Shown in pieces: positions 1 to 6,035 of a DNA stretch of 6,035 nucleotides. The translations under genes were made by a program, and so were the position numbers. This stretch comes from Bacteroidales bacterium (GTDB lineage: Bacteria > Bacteroidota > Bacteroidia > Bacteroidales > B18-G4). How positions within the stretch are numbered: position 1 is the first letter of the stretch; each line of letters begins with the position of its first letter. The notes below the pieces were generated by a model. That model did no database searches, was not told the origin of the DNA, and worked only from the letters and a program-made list of their open reading frames with translations. The stretch is from positions 1-6,035 of the forward strand of contig JAUXCL010000153.1 of NCBI GenBank assembly GCA_030618905.1. Reading direction: 5' to 3'.

Positions 1-1
1 A

Positions 2-448
2 TTGGGTGAATACCTGAAAAATGATCCGTACGACATTATCCTCTGTGGCATTGATTCCAGTGATTATAATGGATCATTGGTAGGTGGCATGCTGGCAGAA
101 TTTCTTGATTTACCTTCTGTATCTTCAGTATCCAGGTTGAATATAGAAGGCGGTGAGATCAAACTTAACCGTGAAATCGACGGTGGTTCAGAAGTACTTT
201 CTACAGTAGTTCCTTTTGTAGCCATTGTCCAGAAAGGCATAGCACTTGAGCCAAGGATACCCTCCATGCGCGGGATCATGATGGCCAGGCAAAAACCACT
301 GAATGTGAAAGAAGCAGCTAATGTTGAAGCGCTAACTTCATTTCAAAGCTATGAGCTGCCACCACCAAAAGCAGCATGTAAATTGGTCGATGCAGACAAT
401 GTAAAAGAGCTGGTTGATTTATTGCACAATGAAGCCAAGGTTATTTAA
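2..448 (+). CDS. etfB: Electron transfer flavoprotein beta subunit, 5'-truncated by window edge
   Basis: This is the small subunit of the soluble electron transfer flavoprotein, which binds AMP (or a second FAD in bifurcating forms) and docks acyl-CoA dehydrogenases. Only the last 148 or so codons are present. Whole EtfB proteins are usually about 250-260 residues, so roughly the first 100 lie off the left edge; the TTG at position 2 is an internal codon and not a start. Visible family features, numbered from position 2, are the nucleotide-loop region DYNGSLVGG (residues 21-29), the EtfB signature region REIDGGSEV (57-65) ahead of a hydrophobic strand ending in PFVAIV, and the EPRIPSMRGIM segment (83-93) before the basic QKPL. 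The C-terminal tail (about 110-148) matches the arm that wraps around EtfA. It ends in TAA 18 bp before etfA and is almost certainly co-transcribed with it. One oddity is Leu26, where many EtfB proteins have Gln in the Q(V/T)G nucleotide-loop motif. The family call is secure; whether the ETF is bifurcating cannot be judged from this fragment. Confidence 0.95.
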   Translation: MGEYLKNDPYDIILCGIDSSDYNGSLVGGMLAEFLDLPSVSSVSRLNIEGGEIKLNREIDGGSEVLSTVVPFVAIVQKGIALEPRIPSMRGIMMARQKPLNVKEAANVEALTSFQSYELPPPKAACKLVDADNVKELVDLLHNEAKVI

Positions 449-466
449 CGATTAAAATTTGATAAA

Positions 467-1435
467 ATGGCAGTATTAACATATACAGAGAATTGGGACG
501 GGAAATTCAAAAAACTGAGTTTTGAGTTGGTCTCCTATGCAAAGCAAATTGCTGATAAAATGGGCACTGAAGTGGTTGCCCTGTCGATCGGGAATGTTGA
601 AGACGACGAATTGAAAAAACTGGGCAATTATGGGGCTGCGAAAGTTTTAAGTGCTAAGGATGACAGGCTGAATGTACTCATCAACAAAGCGTATGCATCC
701 ATCATTGCACAGGCTGTCGAGGCAGAAAGTGCAGATGTCGTGGTCTTTGCGAATAACTATTCGGGCAAAGCACTTGCTCCACGAATAGCCGTTAAATTGA
801 AAGCAGGTGCGGTAACAGGTGTTACAGAGGTGCCTTCAAACCTGGATCCCTTTACCGTCAAGAAAAAGGTGTTTACCAATAAGGCTTTTGCAACTGTGGT
901 CATCACTTCTCCAAAGAAGGTGCTTACACTTTTCCAGAATGCAGTTGAAATTCTGGAAACCGGAGGCGAAGCTTCCATTGAAATGTTCAGCCCTGAACTG
1001 AATGATGCAGATTTTAAAACAAAAGTATTAGATGTCAAAAAGGAAACAGGCAAGGTGTTACTGACAGATGCTGAAGTGGTTGTTTCCGGTGGCCGTGGTA
1101 TGAAAAGCCAGGATAATTGGGGTCCGTTGGAGGAGTTGGCTGCTGAGTTGGGTGCAGCAACCGCCTGTTCAAGGCCTGTATCCGATGAAGGCTGGCGTCC
1201 TCACGAAGAACATGTCGGACAGACCGGTAAGATCATTGCCCCTAACCTATACTTCGCACTCGGAATCTCCGGAGCCATTCAACACCTGGGTGGTGTCAGC
1301 TCATCCAAATGCATCGTCGCTGTCAACACGGATAAAGACGCACCAATTTTTGAAACAGCAGACTATGGCATTATCGGAGATTTGAAGAAGGTGCTTCCGG
1401 AGTTAGTACAAGGCGTTAAAGACCTGAAGAAATAG
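467..1435 (+). CDS. etfA: Electron transfer flavoprotein alpha subunit
   Basis: This is the large ETF subunit. It carries the redox-active FAD that takes electrons from acyl-CoA dehydrogenases and gives them to a membrane ETF:quinone oxidoreductase. At 322 residues it has normal family length. The N-terminal alpha/beta domain spans about 1-190. The C-terminal FAD domain spans about 200-322 and is intact, with GGRGMKS (208-214), CSRPVSDEGW (234-243), VGQTGK (250-255), the EtfA signature LYFALGISGAIQH (261-273) and VNTDKDAPIF (286-295) followed by ADYGIIGD. Arg236, Gln252-Thr253, His273 and Asn287 fall at conserved FAD-contact positions of the family. The start is the ATG at 467, reached after an A/T-rich leader with no obvious Shine-Dalgarno, and the protein begins in the usual way with a short beta-strand (MAVLTYTENWDGK). 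The stop is TAG at 1433-1435, and its last two bases already belong to the downstream inverted repeat. It forms an operon with etfB and converges on the Fe-S oxidoreductase gene. Confidence 0.97.
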   Translation: MAVLTYTENWDGKFKKLSFELVSYAKQIADKMGTEVVALSIGNVEDDELKKLGNYGAAKVLSAKDDRLNVLINKAYASIIAQAVEAESADVVVFANNYSGKALAPRIAVKLKAGAVTGVTEVPSNLDPFTVKKKVFTNKAFATVVITSPKKVLTLFQNAVEILETGGEASIEMFSPELNDADFKTKVLDVKKETGKVLLTDAEVVVSGGRGMKSQDNWGPLEELAAELGAATACSRPVSDEGWRPHEEHVGQTGKIIAPNLYFALGISGAIQHLGGVSSSKCIVAVNTDKDAPIFETADYGIIGDLKKVLPELVQGVKDLKK

Positions 1436-1520
1436 AGAAGAGAAAAGAGAGAAGAGAGAAGAGAAAGTAGAAAGTTTTTGTATAATCAATCTCTTCTCTC
1501 TTCTCTCTTTTCTCTTCTCT
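1434..1520. terminator. Probable bidirectional transcription terminator / 3'-end hairpin between convergent genes
   Basis: The inverted repeat described for this gap would form a long stem-loop in transcripts from either side, overlapping the etfA stop codon and ending 8 bp before the stop of the minus-strand gene. The position between convergent genes fits a shared terminator or 3'-stabilising hairpin. Against a textbook intrinsic terminator, the stem is AG/CT-rich rather than GC-rich, the loop is long (25 nt) and there is no strong U-run after either arm; the only T-run is TTTTT in the loop (1475-1479). Termination is therefore inferred from position, and mRNA 3'-end protection or RNase III processing are alternatives. 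Confidence 0.5.
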
Positions 1521-1526
1521 CTTCTC
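1434..1526. repeat. Heptamer (AGAGAAG) tandem tracts arranged as a 31-bp perfect inverted repeat
   Basis: Positions 1434-1464 are exactly complementary to 1490-1520: a 31-bp perfect stem with a 25-nt loop (1465-1489). The left arm lies in a pure purine run (1434-1467) and the right arm in a pure pyrimidine run of 37 nt (1490-1526). Both arms read as consecutive 7-nt units. The left is AGAGAAG, AGAAAAG, AGAGAAG, AGAGAAG plus a remainder. The right arm, read on the minus strand, has the same series in the same order, preceded by one more unit lacking its first base. The variant AGAAAAG unit sits at the matching place in both arms, so the arms look like an inverted copy of each other and not two independent simple repeats. 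The element fills almost the whole gap between two convergent genes. Confidence 0.9.
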
Positions 1527-1528
1527 AC

Positions 1529-3613
1529 TTATATTTCCATTCCCATCGCAATCAATTCCGCAATATCATAGTTCTTCATTGTTTCTTCTCGGTTCTTGTA
1601 CTTGATGCCGTCGGTCATCATGACCATGCAGAATGGGCATGCGGTAGCCACGATATCGGCACCGGCATCGATCACATCCTCGATCCGTTCGATAAAGACT
1701 TCCTTTTCTCCTTTTTCGGCCTCTTTAAACATCTGTCCGCCACCAGCTCCACAACATAAGGCAAAACTCTTATTGCGCTTCATCTCCACATGCTTTGAGC
1801 CCACTGCATCAATCACTGCCCTGGGTGCCCGGTATTCACCATTACCCCTGCCCAGGTAACAAGGATCATGGAAAGTGACCTTCTGACTGGCAAATTGGTC
1901 AGAGGAGATATTTATTTTACCATCTGCGATGAGCTGACTTAAAAACTGGCTGTGGTGGACTACCTTAAATGCTCCGCCAAAGTCGGGATATTCATTGAGG
2001 AAGGTATTGTAGTCATGAGGACAGCAGGTCAGGATTTTCTTCACCTCATAAGCGTTAAAGATTTCGATATTCATCAGGGCCTGCATCTGGAATAACATCT
2101 CATTTCCGGCTCTCCTGGCCACATCTCCACTATCTGTTTCTTCAATTCCAAGTACTGCATAATCGATCGAAAGGTGGTTCAGGATCTTAACAAACTCACG
2201 GGTTACCTTCTTATAGCGGTCATCGAAAGCACCGGCGGAACCAATCCATAACAGCCATTCCGGCTTCTTTCCCCGGGTCTGCTGCTCAGCCATGACTGGA
2301 ACTTCCAGGTTGACATCTGTTGCCCACAGCATCCTGTCCTCCGGAGAAAACTGCCAGGGTGCGCCATTGTTTTCAATATTGGTGAACATGGCATTCAGCT
2401 CTCCCGGTGCGGCTGATTCTTCCATGACCAGGTATCTCCTCATGTCGACGATCATGGCCGGTTGGTTTATATTGACCGGGCATTCTTCAACACAAGCATT
2501 ACATGTGGTACAGGCCCAGAGCTCTTCCTCTTTAATATAATTCCTGATCAGTGATTTACTATCGGTGAATGCTTTGTCTTTGACCAATCCGGGCCCTTTC
2601 TCTTTCATCCTGGCACGGGTGTCCATCATGATCTTCCTGGGAGAAAGCTGTTTCCCGGTAATGTTGGCCGGACAAACAGAAGTACATCTGCCACATTCGG
2701 TACAGGAGAGAGAGTCCAGGTAGTTTTTCCAGGTGATATCTTCCACATCCAGAACCCCAAATCTTTCTACAGGCGCTTCTTCTCCTTCAGCAGGAGCAGC
2801 AAAAGCAGTATCCGGGTTCATCATCAGCTTGACTTCCCTGGTGATGTTTGGCATATTTTCGAGATATCCTATTGGTTCAAGCCTGCTGAAAAATACATTG
2901 GGTACCGACATAAATACGTGAAAATGCTTGGAGTAAGGAAGGATATTGGCAAAAAGAAAGATTAACAGGATATGCGCCCACCAGTTTATCTCATACCATA
3001 AATGCGCATTTCCTTCAGAGATATTGGTGAAAAATCCGGCGAGATAATGACTTACCGGGTATAACCCCATCACCTCATGATCTATTTTGTTAATATATGC
3101 AAGGTAGAAAGTATTCATTCCCAGCAGGGATACCATAAGCAAGAGAATAATACTCAGGGCGATATTGGCATCAATATGGGAGATATGCTTCATTTCAATA
3201 CCACTGAAACGCCTGATATGCATGAATATCCTCCTGATCAGGAAGAACAGCACCAGGAAGAAAATAAGGAACGCAAATACATCCCCCAGGGCCGTGATCG
3301 CATCGTAAACAGGCCCTAAAAAGGTCAGGATACGTTCCGTTCCGAACAAACCATCAATAATCATTTCAATGCTTCCAATGAGTATCACCAGGAAGCCCCA
3401 CCAGACTATTGCATGCATAAAGCCAACAACAGGTTTCCTGAGGATCTTGGTTTGAAAGAATGCAACTTTCATCATAATACCAAACCTTTTCCCGAATTGC
3501 CCAATGGGAAAGGGCTTTGTCAGTTTAAAAAAGGTATAGATCCTGTATGCAGTATATGAAAAAACACCCAGTGTGATGAGCAGGGATAGGGCAAACGCAA
3601 TCTGTTTGATCAT
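1529..3613 (-). CDS. Membrane-bound Fe-S oxidoreductase, FadF/EMO-type ETF:menaquinone oxidoreductase
   Basis: This 694-residue protein probably takes electrons from reduced ETF and passes them to menaquinone at the cytoplasmic membrane. The N-terminal third is a NarI-like membrane domain with hydrophobic helices near residues 3-28, 62-86, 107-127, 151-173 and 206-226. It contains candidate haem-ligand histidines H67, H189, H204 and H214. An Ala/Glu/Pro linker (about 270-283) leads to a 4Fe-4S dicluster domain with C304-x2-C307-x2-C310-x3-C314-P and C368-x2-C371-x2-C374-x3-C378-P. The C-terminal part is a pair of CCG (HdrB/D-like) domains. The second is complete (C585, C620-C621-G, C659-x2-C662); the first has lost most of its expected ligands (S459, D494, C531, D534). 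ATG at 3613 is the only plausible start: no in-frame start codon lies between it and an in-frame stop at 3694-3692. It converges with etfA and diverges from icmF. HdrD, GlpC-like or lactate-oxidation Fe-S subunits share the architecture, but the fused membrane domain and adjacent etfBA favour ETF oxidation. Family call strong; exact partner inferred. Confidence 0.85.
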   Translation of the reverse strand: MIKQIAFALSLLITLGVFSYTAYRIYTFFKLTKPFPIGQFGKRFGIMMKVAFFQTKILRKPVVGFMHAIVWWGFLVILIGSIEMIIDGLFGTERILTFLGPVYDAITALGDVFAFLIFFLVLFFLIRRIFMHIRRFSGIEMKHISHIDANIALSIILLLMVSLLGMNTFYLAYINKIDHEVMGLYPVSHYLAGFFTNISEGNAHLWYEINWWAHILLIFLFANILPYSKHFHVFMSVPNVFFSRLEPIGYLENMPNITREVKLMMNPDTAFAAPAEGEEAPVERFGVLDVEDITWKNYLDSLSCTECGRCTSVCPANITGKQLSPRKIMMDTRARMKEKGPGLVKDKAFTDSKSLIRNYIKEEELWACTTCNACVEECPVNINQPAMIVDMRRYLVMEESAAPGELNAMFTNIENNGAPWQFSPEDRMLWATDVNLEVPVMAEQQTRGKKPEWLLWIGSAGAFDDRYKKVTREFVKILNHLSIDYAVLGIEETDSGDVARRAGNEMLFQMQALMNIEIFNAYEVKKILTCCPHDYNTFLNEYPDFGGAFKVVHHSQFLSQLIADGKINISSDQFASQKVTFHDPCYLGRGNGEYRAPRAVIDAVGSKHVEMKRNKSFALCCGAGGGQMFKEAEKGEKEVFIERIEDVIDAGADIVATACPFCMVMMTDGIKYKNREETMKNYDIAELIAMGMEI

Positions 3614-3659
3614 AAGCTTGGTATTATAGGATTTCGAACATATGATGAAATGAAGTATA

Positions 3660-3667
3660 CAATTATA
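3660..3667 (-). promoter_or_regulatory. Weak candidate -7 element for the Fe-S oxidoreductase gene
   Basis: On the minus strand this reads TATAATTG, one mismatch from the Bacteroidota -7 consensus TAnnTTTG, about 46 bp upstream of the ATG at 3613. No convincing TTTG -33 box lies at the right distance; the region there is simply T/A-rich. It is recorded because a divergent promoter for this gene must lie in this gap or further upstream. The match itself is weak in such AT-rich DNA. Confidence 0.2.
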
Positions 3668-3679
3668 AGCAATATCCCG

Positions 3680-3713
3680 TTTAGAATAAAATTAAATAAT
3701 ATCCATATATTTG
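3680..3713 (+). promoter_or_regulatory. Candidate Bacteroidota-type promoter for icmF
   Basis: TATATTTG at 3706-3713 matches the Bacteroidota -7 consensus TAnnTTTG at every fixed position. A TTTAG at 3680-3684 lies about 22 nt upstream and is a poor match to the -33 TTTG box. Transcription would start near 3720, giving a leader of roughly 20 nt before the ATG at 3740. There is no Shine-Dalgarno in that leader, as is common in this phylum. The -7 match is seen directly; promoter function is inferred. Confidence 0.45.
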
Positions 3714-3739
3714 CGTGTATTAATGATTACAGATAAGCT

Positions 3740-6035
3740 ATGCTAAACCCTAAGTTTTACAAGCCCAAAAACCATATCCGTATTGTAACTGCTGCCTCAT
3801 TATTTGATGGCCATGATGCTTCCATCAATATTTTTCGCAGGATAATCCAGGCAACGGGAGCGGAGGTCATACATCTTGGTCACGACCGGTCAGTCCGGGA
3901 CATAGTGGATTGTGCCATTCAGGAAGATGCCCAGGCCATTGCCATCACATCCTACCAGGGGGGGCATATGGAGTTCCTGAAATATATGAAGGACATGCTG
4001 AAAGACGAAGGTTGCGGGCATATCAAGATCTTTGGAGGAGGTGGAGGAGTGATCCTGCCTGAGGAGATGCTTGAACTCCATGCCTATGGCATAGACCGCA
4101 TCTATTCTCCTGATGACGGCAGGCAAATGGGCTTACAGGGCATGATCAACGACCTGATGGAAAAATCTGATTTTCCTACAGGTAAAAACGTTAAGGTTAC
4201 CTTAGAGGATATTAAAAGCCAGGATTTTCTGGCCATTGCAAAGTTGATATCAGCAGCAGAAAATTATCCTGATGAGGTCAGCACTTTTCTGGATGAGATC
4301 CGGAATATGCCCAAAAAGACACCAGTCCTTGGTATCACCGGAACCGGGGGGTCAGGTAAATCATCCCTGGTGGATGAGATCGTCAGGAGATTCCTTGCCG
4401 ACCTCTCAGACAAAAGCATCGCCATTGTATCTGTCGACCCATCCAAAAGAAAAACCGGTGGGGCATTGCTTGGAGACCGGATCCGCATGAACTCCATTAA
4501 CAGTCCAAAGGTGTACATGCGCTCCCTGGCAACACGCCAATCCAATCTTTCCGTATCAAGATATGTCAGTGATGCAGAGTCCATTCTGCAGGCTGCTAAC
4601 TTTGATTTGATCATCCTGGAGACTTCAGGGATTGGCCAGTCGGATACTGCGATCATCGATCATAGTAATATTTCCATGTATGTGATGACCCCGGATTACG
4701 GAGCGGCCACACAGCTGGAAAAGATTGACATGCTGGATTTTGCAGATGTAATAGCCCTTAACAAATTTGATCACCAGGGATCGCTTGATGCCCTGCGTGA
4801 TGTACGGAAACAATATGCACGCAACCATCAGTTATGGCACGAAGATCCGGATACCATGCCTGTTTATGGGACCATTGCATCTCAATTCAATGATCCGGGT
4901 GTCAATAATCTCTATAAAGCCATTATTGAGAAGCTGAATGAAAAGGCAGGTGCCAGTTTTGGATCTTCCTATACGGTATCGGATGAGATGTCGGAAAAGA
5001 TCCATATCATTCCACCCAAAAGGATAAGGTATCTTTCGGAGATTGCAGACAGGATCAGGAATTATAATAATTGGGCAGAGGATCAGGCCAGGGTTGCCGA
5101 GCGGATGTATACACTGAGTGAAACCCTGAAGGCGCTGAAGGAGAGTGATAAGGATGCATCTGTTGATCAGGTGGAATCATTGTATAAGCAATCATCACTC
5201 AACCTGGATCCGCACAATAAGGAGATCCTGGAGGGCTGGCAGGACAAGGTGGCATCCTATAAAAAAGAAGATTTTATTTTTAAGGTGAGAGAGCAGGAGC
5301 TCAAGGTGAAAACCCATACCGAATCGCTTTCGCACCTGCAAATTCCCAGGGTTTCATTACCCAAATATGTATCATGGGGAGAGATACTGAAATGGGTATT
5401 GAAAGAGAATGTCCCCGGTGAATTTCCTTTTGCGGCGGGTGTTTTCCCATTCAAAAGAGAAGGGGAGGATCCGATCAGGATGTTTGCCGGTGAAGGTGGC
5501 CCGGAAAGAACCAATAAGAGATTTCATTACCTCTCGTATGAGATGCCCGCAAGAAGGCTTTCCACAGCCTTTGATTCTGTGACCCTTTATGGCCAGGACC
5601 CGGATAAGCGACCTGATATATACGGTAAGATTGGTAATTCCGGAGTGTCGATCTCATGCCTGGATGATGCGAAAAGATTGTATTCAGGGTTCAACCTTGC
5701 TGATCCCAAGACTTCGGTATCGATGACCATCAATGGCCCTGCGCCAACGCTGGTTGGTTATTTTATGAATACGGCAATAGACCAGCAGTGTGAGCTTTAT
5801 ATCAGGGAAAATGGCCTTGAAGGGGAGGTGCGGAAAAAGATAGAAGAGATCTATACTGCCAGGGGGATCAAAAAACCTCAGTACAACAGCAAAATGCCGG
5901 ATGGCAATGATGAATTGGGCTTAATGCTGCTGGGGATTACCGGTGACCAGGTGTTGGGAAAGGAAACCTATGAAAAGATCAAGGCGGATACCATATGCCG
6001 GGTAAGGGGAACGGTGCAGGCCGATATCCTGAAAG
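3740..6035 (+). CDS. icmF: Fused isobutyryl-CoA mutase IcmF, 3'-truncated by window edge
   Basis: IcmF is an adenosylcobalamin-dependent radical mutase that interconverts isobutyryl-CoA and n-butyryl-CoA (some members also act on longer branched acyl-CoAs), with its own GTPase chaperone inserted between the two halves. The first 765 of about 1,090 expected residues are present. The B12-binding domain covers about 12-135, with D23-G-H25 (H25 is the lower axial cobalt ligand), S71-Y-Q-G-G and a glycine run at 99-103. The MeaB-like G domain covers about 190-410: Walker A GTGGSGKS (201-208), D233 and D246 in the conserved DPSKRKTGGALLGD block, ETSGIGQSD (294-302) and NKFD (341-344). A helical linker (about 420-540) follows, then the start of the TIM-barrel mutase domain with RMFAGEGGPERTN, KIGNSGVSI and SVSMTINGPAP. 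F582, where methylmalonyl-CoA mutase has Tyr89, marks the isobutyryl type. ATG at 3740 is the first possible start, since an in-frame TAA lies at 3734-3736. It is divergent from the Fe-S oxidoreductase. Recognition is very secure; the catalytic domain is incomplete only because the window ends. Confidence 0.96.
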   Translation, partial: MLNPKFYKPKNHIRIVTAASLFDGHDASINIFRRIIQATGAEVIHLGHDRSVRDIVDCAIQEDAQAIAITSYQGGHMEFLKYMKDMLKDEGCGHIKIFGGGGGVILPEEMLELHAYGIDRIYSPDDGRQMGLQGMINDLMEKSDFPTGKNVKVTLEDIKSQDFLAIAKLISAAENYPDEVSTFLDEIRNMPKKTPVLGITGTGGSGKSSLVDEIVRRFLADLSDKSIAIVSVDPSKRKTGGALLGDRIRMNSINSPKVYMRSLATRQSNLSVSRYVSDAESILQAANFDLIILETSGIGQSDTAIIDHSNISMYVMTPDYGAATQLEKIDMLDFADVIALNKFDHQGSLDALRDVRKQYARNHQLWHEDPDTMPVYGTIASQFNDPGVNNLYKAIIEKLNEKAGASFGSSYTVSDEMSEKIHIIPPKRIRYLSEIADRIRNYNNWAEDQARVAERMYTLSETLKALKESDKDASVDQVESLYKQSSLNLDPHNKEILEGWQDKVASYKKEDFIFKVREQELKVKTHTESLSHLQIPRVSLPKYVSWGEILKWVLKENVPGEFPFAAGVFPFKREGEDPIRMFAGEGGPERTNKRFHYLSYEMPARRLSTAFDSVTLYGQDPDKRPDIYGKIGNSGVSISCLDDAKRLYSGFNLADPKTSVSMTINGPAPTLVGYFMNTAIDQQCELYIRENGLEGEVRKKIEEIYTARGIKKPQYNSKMPDGNDELGLMLLGITGDQVLGKETYEKIKADTICRVRGTVQADILK

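Noticed and set aside
2..4. TTG at the left edge as the start codon of etfB
   Set aside because: The frame enters the window already within the conserved EtfB fold, and the protein would lack about 100 N-terminal residues. It is an internal codon of a truncated gene.
757..1053. 98-codon minus-strand open frame within etfA
   Set aside because: It is antisense to a well-conserved gene, with composition typical of a complementary-frame shadow and no separate promoter signal.
1434..1526. Repeated short units suggesting a CRISPR array
   Set aside because: The units are 7 nt, directly abutting and without spacers, and no cas genes are present. They are a microsatellite-like inverted repeat.
1478..1759. 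93-codon plus-strand open frame covering the hairpin and the 3' end of the Fe-S oxidoreductase
   Set aside because: Its start is low-complexity Ser/Leu/Phe from the pyrimidine repeat, and the rest is antisense to the conserved CCG domain (CCGAGGG and CPFC motifs).
3077..3319. 80-codon plus-strand open frame, Gln/Glu/His-rich
   Set aside because: It is antisense to the transmembrane region of the Fe-S oxidoreductase; the polar composition is what the complement of hydrophobic codons gives.
1529..3613. Heterodisulfide reductase HdrD/HdrE, GlpC or lactate-oxidation Fe-S subunit as the identity of the minus-strand gene
   Set aside because: GlpC and lactate-oxidation Fe-S subunits lack the fused N-terminal NarI-like membrane domain, and HdrE/HdrD are usually separate proteins. 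The single-chain membrane-dicluster-CCG layout beside etfBA fits the FadF/EMO type better.
3806..3823. Cobalamin-binding motif DGHDAS departs from the DxHxxG pattern of other B12 mutases (Ser in place of Gly)
   Set aside because: To my recollection IcmF proteins typically have DGHDA(A/S) here, so it is a family trait and not a defect; the cobalt-ligand His25 is present.
4264..4656. 130-codon open frame on the minus strand inside icmF
   Set aside because: It lies wholly antisense to the strongly conserved IcmF G domain (Walker A to ETSGIGQSD), and its translation shows no recognisable domain. It is a frame shadow.

Overview
The window holds four protein-coding genes of acyl-CoA and electron-transfer metabolism, from what looks like a member of the Bacteroidota. 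Three things suggest that phylum. A perfect TAnnTTTG promoter -7 element lies upstream of icmF. The starts have A/T-rich leaders without clear Shine-Dalgarno sequences. The gene set itself also fits: etfBA, a membrane Fe-S ETF:quinone oxidoreductase and icmF. The lineage is an inference; no rRNA or other marker gene is present.

Layout. Positions 2-448 (+) are the C-terminal part of etfB, cut by the left edge. An 18-bp gap follows, then complete etfA at 467-1435 (+). The short convergent gap contains a 31-bp perfect inverted repeat made of purine/pyrimidine heptamers, probably a bidirectional terminator. Positions 1529-3613 (-) encode a 694-residue membrane-bound iron-sulfur oxidoreductase of the FadF/EMO (ETF:menaquinone oxidoreductase) type. 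A 126-bp AT-rich divergent promoter region follows. Positions 3740-6035 (+) are the first 765 codons of icmF, the fused B12-dependent isobutyryl-CoA mutase, cut by the right edge.

How the genes fit together (inference). IcmF interconverts isobutyryl-CoA and n-butyryl-CoA. An acyl-CoA dehydrogenase, not in this window, would oxidise the straight-chain acyl-CoA and pass electrons to the EtfAB flavoprotein. The membrane Fe-S protein would then move electrons from ETF to menaquinone. The window therefore looks like a fatty-acid / branched-chain acyl-CoA oxidation locus, or its reverse, rather than a mobile or defence region.

No previously undescribed system is evident. The points most worth a second look are the heptamer-built inverted repeat, the loss of cluster-ligand cysteines in the first CCG domain of the Fe-S oxidoreductase, and the genetic coupling of IcmF to the ETF/quinone branch.
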